Source: Brachionus manjavacas (lineage: Eukaryota; Rotifera; Eurotatoria; Ploima; Brachionidae). From it: DNA of 64,000 nucleotides. A model generated the notes under the pieces. It did no database searches, was not told the DNA's origin, and saw only the letters and a list, made by a program, of their open reading frames with translations. Within the stretch, counting starts at the first letter, position 1; each line of letters begins with the position of its first letter. Both the position numbers and the translations under genes were made by a program. Shown here one piece after another: positions 59,801 to 64,000 of the stretch. Where the stretch lies: the NCBI GenBank assembly GCA_019054805.1, contig JAHQIY010000008.1, positions 2,775,501 to 2,839,500 on the forward strand, read 5' to 3'.

Positions 59801-62800
59801 AGGCATTGTTTGTACTTGGGTAACCTTCTGCATAACTTTCATACCAACCTATTGTATATTGACCCATCCACTGCTCGTTGAAGTACTCAAAAATTGGTTT
59901 AAATTGACATCATTAATTGCTCGCCATTTAGCTTACAAGAGTTGAATAGCTGTTTTAAAATGTCTGTGTTGAACTCCAACTTGAATTGAACAGAAATCTG
60001 CTTTGACTTTTTTTGATTAATTTGTCAACTCCTTTGAGATGTTCTTCTATTTTTCTTTCGACATGTGCCCAGCAAACAATACGTTTATCGAGTGAAAATA
60101 CTGATTTAAACCCATTTGTAATTGCACCAGCAGCGTCTGCTAATAATATAGTAGGACTAAATTCTATATTATGCAAATCTTGTGATAACCGTTTAACAGT
60201 TTGAAACATGAAAGCAAATTCTGATTCTGTTTCGTATCGCGTCAAAAGGATGCCAAATGGATGAAAGCTGTTTTTTTATCAGTAGTTCCACATAACAATA
60301 CAGGAAAATTAAGCCAGAGTAGTTTATAAGTTGCATCTGTTGCCACATGATTACAATTGTTTGTAAATGAAATTAAATGTATTGTTGTGAAGAAAATGTT
60401 GAAAGATAATTCTTCTGGTGTAATTTTGAATTCTGAAACAACGAACATTTCATCAGGATTATCGGGTATTGCACTGTGAGATTCACACCAGGATTTTAGC
60501 TTTTCTACTGTCATTATTGGTTCTTCTTGTCTTTTTACTCTTTGGATTAAATTTGTTATTTGTATTTGTGAAAGCTCGACATACCCATCTCCCAAATTGA
60601 GTCTAAGCCATCTTGCTATTTCTTTTGGAGTCTTTTTATCTTTTTGATACAATTGGACAGCTTTTTTTTTACTTTTTTCCCATGCTTCTTTTGAAATTTG
60701 ATCACCGTGTTCATGCACTATATCTTGTAAATTCACTGAAACTTGTAAACTTGTACTGAGTTTTAATGAAAACATCATTTTTGAGCATAAAGAGCATTTG
60801 TAAAATTGCTTTTCTCCATTTTTTGTATTCCTTTTATCTTTTTTATCCATTGATTATTGTCTATCAACCCATTATCCAAACTTTCTATAAATTCTTTGTA
60901 ATTGGTATAAGTTGCATAGTCATCATATACCTTTGCATTTCCACGTTTACTTGAAACAATTTCTTCAACGTCATTATCTGTATCGTCACCATTATTTTCT
61001 TGCGAGTTATTTACCGCGAGAATTGAAGTAGTAGATGATTCAGATATTTCCATATTTTTAATTTGTTAATTAATGATAAGTTTTTTGTTTATAGATATCG
61101 ATTTTTATACTTGTTTTAGAGTACAATTAATTAAGAAAACTTATTTTTATTAATGAACGAAACTTTTTAATTAATAAGAAACACTTATTAAGTGCTAATT
61201 AAGTATAATTAGTTAATCTAACACATAAAAAAAATTATCTACTTAACAAAACAATTATCTTCGTAACAAAATAATTATCTACCGAAAAAGGTGAAAATCT
61301 ACTAACAAAAACATTTATCTTTTCATTAAATTATCTTTTTTTTAAAATAAAATTATCTTCTGAAAAAAACAATTATCTACTAACGAAAAACTATGCCAAT
61401 TTTTTATAACTATTTTTACTTTGTTGATTTTATTTTAATAAAGAGGCGCTCTAGCTCGCTTCAGAAAAACAAATGAGATAAAAAGTTTATAATTTATTAC
61501 AAAAAAAAATTTTTTTCAAGGGAAAAAAATTCATTCTTTTATTTTAAAAAATCATGATATTAAAATTTACTGTGAAATTTAATTTTTTTAAAAAAAAATA
61601 AGTTTACAAAATATTGTGAAAGGGTGTTTTTAGGCCAAGATAAGATTCCAGTATTAGGCTCTTTGAAGATTACTTACCTGGCTCGATGAAAAGAGTCATT
61701 GTCTTGTTGGAAAATGGAAGCCTCATCTTTTTTTAGCATATTTATTGATGAAAGAAAGTTTTTTCCTAAAATATCAAAATATTTGTGAGAATTTAGCCTT
61801 TCATCAAATATAGAAAAAAATTTTTGAGCATAATAACTCTTATTGCAGCAAATTCCAATAGAACCAATTTCTTGCATTTGACAATTTCCAGTTACGTTCT
61901 ATGATATTTGATGGTCAAATAATTATATAAGTCTTAACCAAACAGGCTAATTGACAATCATCATTCTAAGTTAAAATATCAAGTCTTCCAGATCCTGGGA
62001 GATGTTCTTATGAATTTTTTAATTATATCGATTAATAAAAGTTTTTATATATGATATGAATCTATTAAGTCATTCCCTATTTTTGGATATGACTTTTCAT
62101 TTTGCCGAAAATAGCACTTATTCTGTCCTCTTAAATTTAAAAAGGACAAAGATTAGGAATATGGTTAGGCATTTTTGTATCAAAAGCAATTTAAATTGAG
62201 TCAGAATTACATTTAATCATAAAAAGGTTTTAATAAAACTTTTAACTGTCTAAAATCAAGGACTAAATGGAAAATTTATATGCTATTTGTCCTATTCTAT
62301 TACTATTCAAACCCTAACAAACAAATAAAAATTAATTTTTTCTTAATTTTTTCACAATTATTTATTTTATTTATTTGTTTTCTGTACCGAGCAAAAGCTC
62401 CTTCAGATTAAAAAAAAAAAAAAATCAAAATAAAATAAAGTTAAATAAGATAGAATAGAAATTGAAAAAAATAAAATGTAATAAAATGGTTTAAAATAGA
62501 GGAAAATTAATGAAATAGAACTAGAGAGTTAAAAGATACATTTTTTAGAAAAATTTGATTGTTCAGGGAAAAAAGAAGAAATTGCAAGGTAGCAATTACA
62601 CTTAATCACAATATTGTAAAAAATATTTTATATGTTAAAAATTCACACTATTGTCTAAGTTATTATGATAGTTTTTTTAAAGGGTGCGGTCCATCATTGA
62701 TTTGGATAGCCTTTTCGGTTGTTATTTTAATTGCTGCCGTTGTCGGGGGCTTTTTTTTCAACAAACATTTTACCGAGAAATCGACTATTCTAAAAATGAA

Positions 62801-63217
62801 AATCAAATTTTGAATCAAAAATTAACATCTGAGCAGACTGAAAATGATAAATTAAAAAAGAAATTCTCAGAAATGAAGATCGAAAAAGAGGATTTGAGCG
62901 AAAAACTGTCAAAAATTAAGACCGAAAATGAGGAATTGAACGAAAAATTGTCAGAAATGAAGATCGAAAAAGAGGATTTGAGCGAAAAACTGTCAGAAAT
63001 GAAGATCGAAAAAGAGGATTTGAGCGAAAAACTGTCAAAAATTAAGACCGAAAATGAGGAATTGAACGAAAAATTGTCAGAAATGAAGATCGAAATAGAG
63101 GAATTAAGCGAAAAACTGTCAGAAATGAAGACCGAAAACGAAAAGCTTTACCAAAAAATATCTTTTTTGGACATGGAAAATGATAACATTTTAAATCATA
63201 TTATTAGTAAAAATTAA
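47697..63217 (+). CDS. Single-pass membrane protein with C-terminal coiled coil; exon 2 triplicated
   Basis: Inferred gene. Exon 1, 47697-47736, reads MNDKQNRQNDNYQ plus one base and a GTAAGA donor. Exon 2 (78 bp, phase kept) exists at 52505-52582 and 57391-57468, both forward, and inverted at 54313-54236; it encodes QGQGFNPNYQHQQDDDCLPD then DCRSY. Exon 3 starts at 62683 and gives WCGPSLIWIAFSVVILIAAV, a clear TM helix, then VGGFFF. A T8 run at 62751-62758 then breaks frame; in the other frame a long coiled coil of near-identical 14-residue units (MKIEKEDLSEKLSE) runs to 63217. One extra T would join helix and coil. Both halves are too coherent to be chance, so this is an indel (real or in the read) or a frame change during expression. 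N-terminus acidic, Gln/Asn-rich, with two Cys. The family is not recognised. Confidence 0.55.
47930..48050 (-). mobile_element. CR1/Jockey-like LINE fragment
   Basis: Minus strand reads WNPYLRRDMDTLEK, then, after a one-base shift, KAQRRVTRVPTALKDMEYES and RL. WxPxLxxDIxxLEKVQRRxTxxxPxxxxxxYExRL is a hallmark of the region after the reverse transcriptase in CR1/Jockey-type LINEs. It lies antisense in the first intron of the coiled-coil membrane protein gene. Confidence 0.75.
48051..50439. other. Intronic AT-rich stretch
   Basis: No gene recognised. The minus-strand open frame at 49974-50216 is not supported. GGGCGCTTATCA words at 48058 and 50337 may mark two ends of the same decayed LINE segment. 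Confidence 0.35.
50440..53469 (+). repeat. Segmental duplication, copy 1 (forward, with exon 2a)
   Basis: Starts at a short palindrome, TATACCCACTGGGTATA, and ends at TTTTTATTTTTCAT. It corresponds along its full length to copy 3 (55338-58400), with sparse substitutions and small indels; a ~57-bp piece present in copy 3 near 58262 is missing near 53375. It carries exon 2a (52505-52582) and an old LINE tail (TTTAGCTCGGTAAGGAAACA) at 50730. Confidence 0.92.
53470..55310 (-). repeat. Segmental duplication, copy 2 (inverted, with exon 2b)
   Basis: Reverse complement of 51511-53352, separated from it by a 117-bp spacer, so copies 1 and 2 form arms of about 1.84 kb. Exon 2b (54313-54236) is intact on the minus strand with TTTTTTAG acceptor and GTAAGT donor. 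Its exon variants (GQSF instead of GQGF, YQYQQ instead of YQHQQ) are those of copy 3, so it is closer to copy 3 there. Confidence 0.92.
55338..58400 (+). repeat. Segmental duplication, copy 3 (forward, with exon 2c)
   Basis: Full-length forward counterpart of copy 1, beginning at the same ACCCACTGGGTATA word and starting 27 bp after copy 2 ends. Exon 2c is 57391-57468, open and flanked by intact splice sites. It retains the ~57 bp that copy 1 lacks near its right end, so it may be nearer the ancestral form. Confidence 0.92.
58651..61394 (-). mobile_element. MULE DNA transposon with ~85-bp inverted ends
   Basis: Left arm TAGTCAGTAGATATTTATTT..CCAGAAGATA..AGATAAATG and right arm CATTTATCTTTTC..TATCTTCTG..AATTATCTACTAACGA are inverted and imperfect. 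Between them lies one transposase gene on the minus strand. No clear 8-9 bp target duplication could be read. Confidence 0.75.
58881..61053 (-). pseudogene. MULE transposase with SWIM zinc finger, frame-shifted
   Basis: Pieces in order: MEISESS.. (61053-60775), 60850-60242, 60245-59955 and 59867-58881. They carry a Cys-containing N-terminal domain (KNGEKQFYKCSLCSKMM), the first catalytic Asp (NHVATDATYKLLWLNFPVLL), the second (ILLADAAGAITNGFKSVFSL, then WAHVERK), the Glu (YPSTNNALESTNKTIKD), the SWIM finger (CSCEYWKKHLKCKHV) and an AT-hook-rich tail (RGRGRPKKNK, KRGRKKKAN). At least three shifts break it: near an A run at about 60815, near 60262, and between 59955 and 59867. DDE residues, zinc ligands and inverted ends are all still there, so decay is recent. 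It sits antisense in the last intron of the coiled-coil gene. Confidence 0.88.
61437..61480 (+). mobile_element. LINE 3'-tail relic
   Basis: AAAGAGGCGCTCTAGCTCGC TTCAGAAAAACAAATGAGAT is a diverged form of the GGAGCTTTAGCTCGGTACAG tail at 18838. Confidence 0.5.
61600..61880 (-). pseudogene. Second Tc1/mariner-type transposase fragment
   Basis: Minus strand reads RLNSHKYFDILGKNFLSSIN, then DEASIFQQDNDSFHRAR, followed by a possible GTAAGT donor and, in another frame, NTGILSWPKNT. FQQDNxxxHxAR is the second Asp block of Tc1-like transposases and xLSWP precedes the third. It is not the same copy as 43013-43740 and differs clearly from it. Confidence 0.7.
61881..62682. other. End of the last intron of the coiled-coil gene
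   Basis: Includes an inverted LINE tail at 62365-62410 (TTATTTGTTTTCTGTACCGA GCAAAAGCTCCTTCAG), minus strand. The rest is AT-rich, ending in the TTTTTTTAAAG acceptor before exon 3. Confidence 0.55.
62860..63150 (+). repeat. 42-bp coding repeat of the coiled coil
   Basis: About seven tandem units of roughly 42 bp (ATGAAGATCGAAAAAGAGGA and on), two heptads each. Units alternate between IEKEDLSEKLS and TENEELNEKLS types; several are identical in DNA, so the array has been homogenised recently and may vary in copy number. Confidence 0.9.
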
Positions 63218-63643
63218 AACTTCTGAATAAAATTTATCTTATAACTAAAATTTGAATATTTAGAAAAGACAATCTTTTAATAAAAATTTTATTGGAATTT
63301 CAAAATCAAAATTTTTTAATTTAATCACTTTTATTTAAATTTAATCCAAATCTCTCTCCGAGCTGATTTATCTCCTCAATTTATAACCTAAAATGTACTT
63401 GTTTAGCTTGGTTTTACGACAAAAGAGGTGTGAGCTAATGATTGGTAAATAAATATAAATTACTTGGTTTGGATTAATTGTATTTTCAATACATTATTGA
63501 AATTTTAAATTTCATAAGATTAGGAAAAATCTGTTGAAATGGTTAATCAAATTATTAGGTTAATCAAATGGTTAATCAAATGATAATTTGATAATTCAAC
63601 TTATCAAATTATCATTTTAACCCTAATAATTTGTTTTATATGT

Positions 63644-64000
63644 TGTGGATTTTACAGAAAATTGCAGAATTTCTGCAGAGCTAGAATAAATGTGTACAAT
63701 TGTTTTGTTTTTAAAACCATTTTTATACAATAAGAACCGAATATTGGGTCAAATTTGACCTAATTTTGTTAATAAACTTCGAAGCTCACCCTAAATTATT
63801 TTCGGAACACGATTAAATTTGTCTCTTTTTTTAATCCCTAAAAATTAACTTATCTTATACATTAGCCCTACGCCACGTGGCTTTTACGTAATATTACGTC
63901 AAATTACGTGAATTTACGTAATCACTGTATTTAATAAATTTTTTTTAGTGATTTGACATTTTTATTTGGCTCCGTTATACGAGATACCTTTTTTTATACT
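63644..64000. repeat. Dispersed repeat, copy 2, runs off the window
   Basis: Same orientation as 46215-46565. It includes the start of the ACGTAA palindromic MITE (CTACGCCACGTGG at about 63869), cut by the window end. It differs from copy 1 by few substitutions and small indels. Confidence 0.85.

Noticed and set aside
1-64000. CRISPR arrays, operons, bacterial ribosome-binding sites or prophage genes
   Set aside because: None seen; spliced animal genes throughout show this is a eukaryotic nuclear sequence.

Overview
This is nuclear DNA of a small-genome animal. It is very AT-rich, its genes are split by short introns (mostly 45-60 bp, GT-AG), and its recognisable proteins are animal ones: a serum response factor, metaxin-2, a CAMLG-type GET receptor, an HGSNAT-type transferase, a CNBD2-like protein and a matrixin. 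The short introns, AT bias and transposon mix (MULE, Tc1, CR1/RTE-like LINEs, many inverted-repeat MITEs) suggest a lophotrochozoan such as a monogonont rotifer, but that placement is only an inference. I saw no bacterial, organellar or viral genes, no tRNA and no CRISPR.

Layout. 1-496 (-): ribosomal protein RPL23/uL14, cut by the window edge. 1264-4286 (+): CAMLG/GET2-like receptor whose third intron (2.26 kb) is packed with MITEs. 4422-8732 (-): a 15-exon CNBD2-like cyclic-nucleotide-binding gene, convergent with CAMLG. 8.7-16.5 kb: gene-poor, with a LINE remnant (12.6-13.4 kb) and three inverted-repeat elements nested in one another (13.6-15.1 kb). 16590-17426 (-): intronless SRF/MADS-box gene. 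20307-21490 (+): 7-exon metaxin-2, tail to tail with the 2-exon HGSNAT-like gene (21531-23369, -). 24101-25442: TIR transposon. 27956-30730 (-): matrixin protease, a solo copy of the HGSNAT luminal domain, and a NUDT9-like protein with a broken Nudix box. 31.4-34.6 kb (+): two tandem MAP3K-like kinases with matching introns. 35809-37430: 5'-truncated non-LTR retrotransposon with a 13-bp target duplication, inserted into a MULE-derived ORF. 38132-40547 (-): a 745-residue secreted protein made of two long internal repeats and a chitin-binding-like tail. 41-47 kb: transposon and satellite debris, including Tc1 transposase, a GGAAT-type satellite, a GGCCGA repeat and an ACGTAA palindromic element.

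47697-63217 (+) holds the most unusual structure. It appears to be one gene for a single-pass membrane protein with a long C-terminal coiled coil. Its 78-bp second exon lies in a segment present three times: forward (50440-53469), inverted (53470-55310) and forward again (55338-58400). All three exon copies keep an open frame and splice sites. The following intron also holds a decayed MULE transposon (58651-61394) and a Tc1 fragment.

The exon models come from reading splice sites and frames by eye. Models where the summed exons are a multiple of three and the protein matches a family throughout (CNBD2-like, metaxin-2, HGSNAT-like, kinase 2, RPL23, CAMLG) are the firmest. There is no transcript evidence here.
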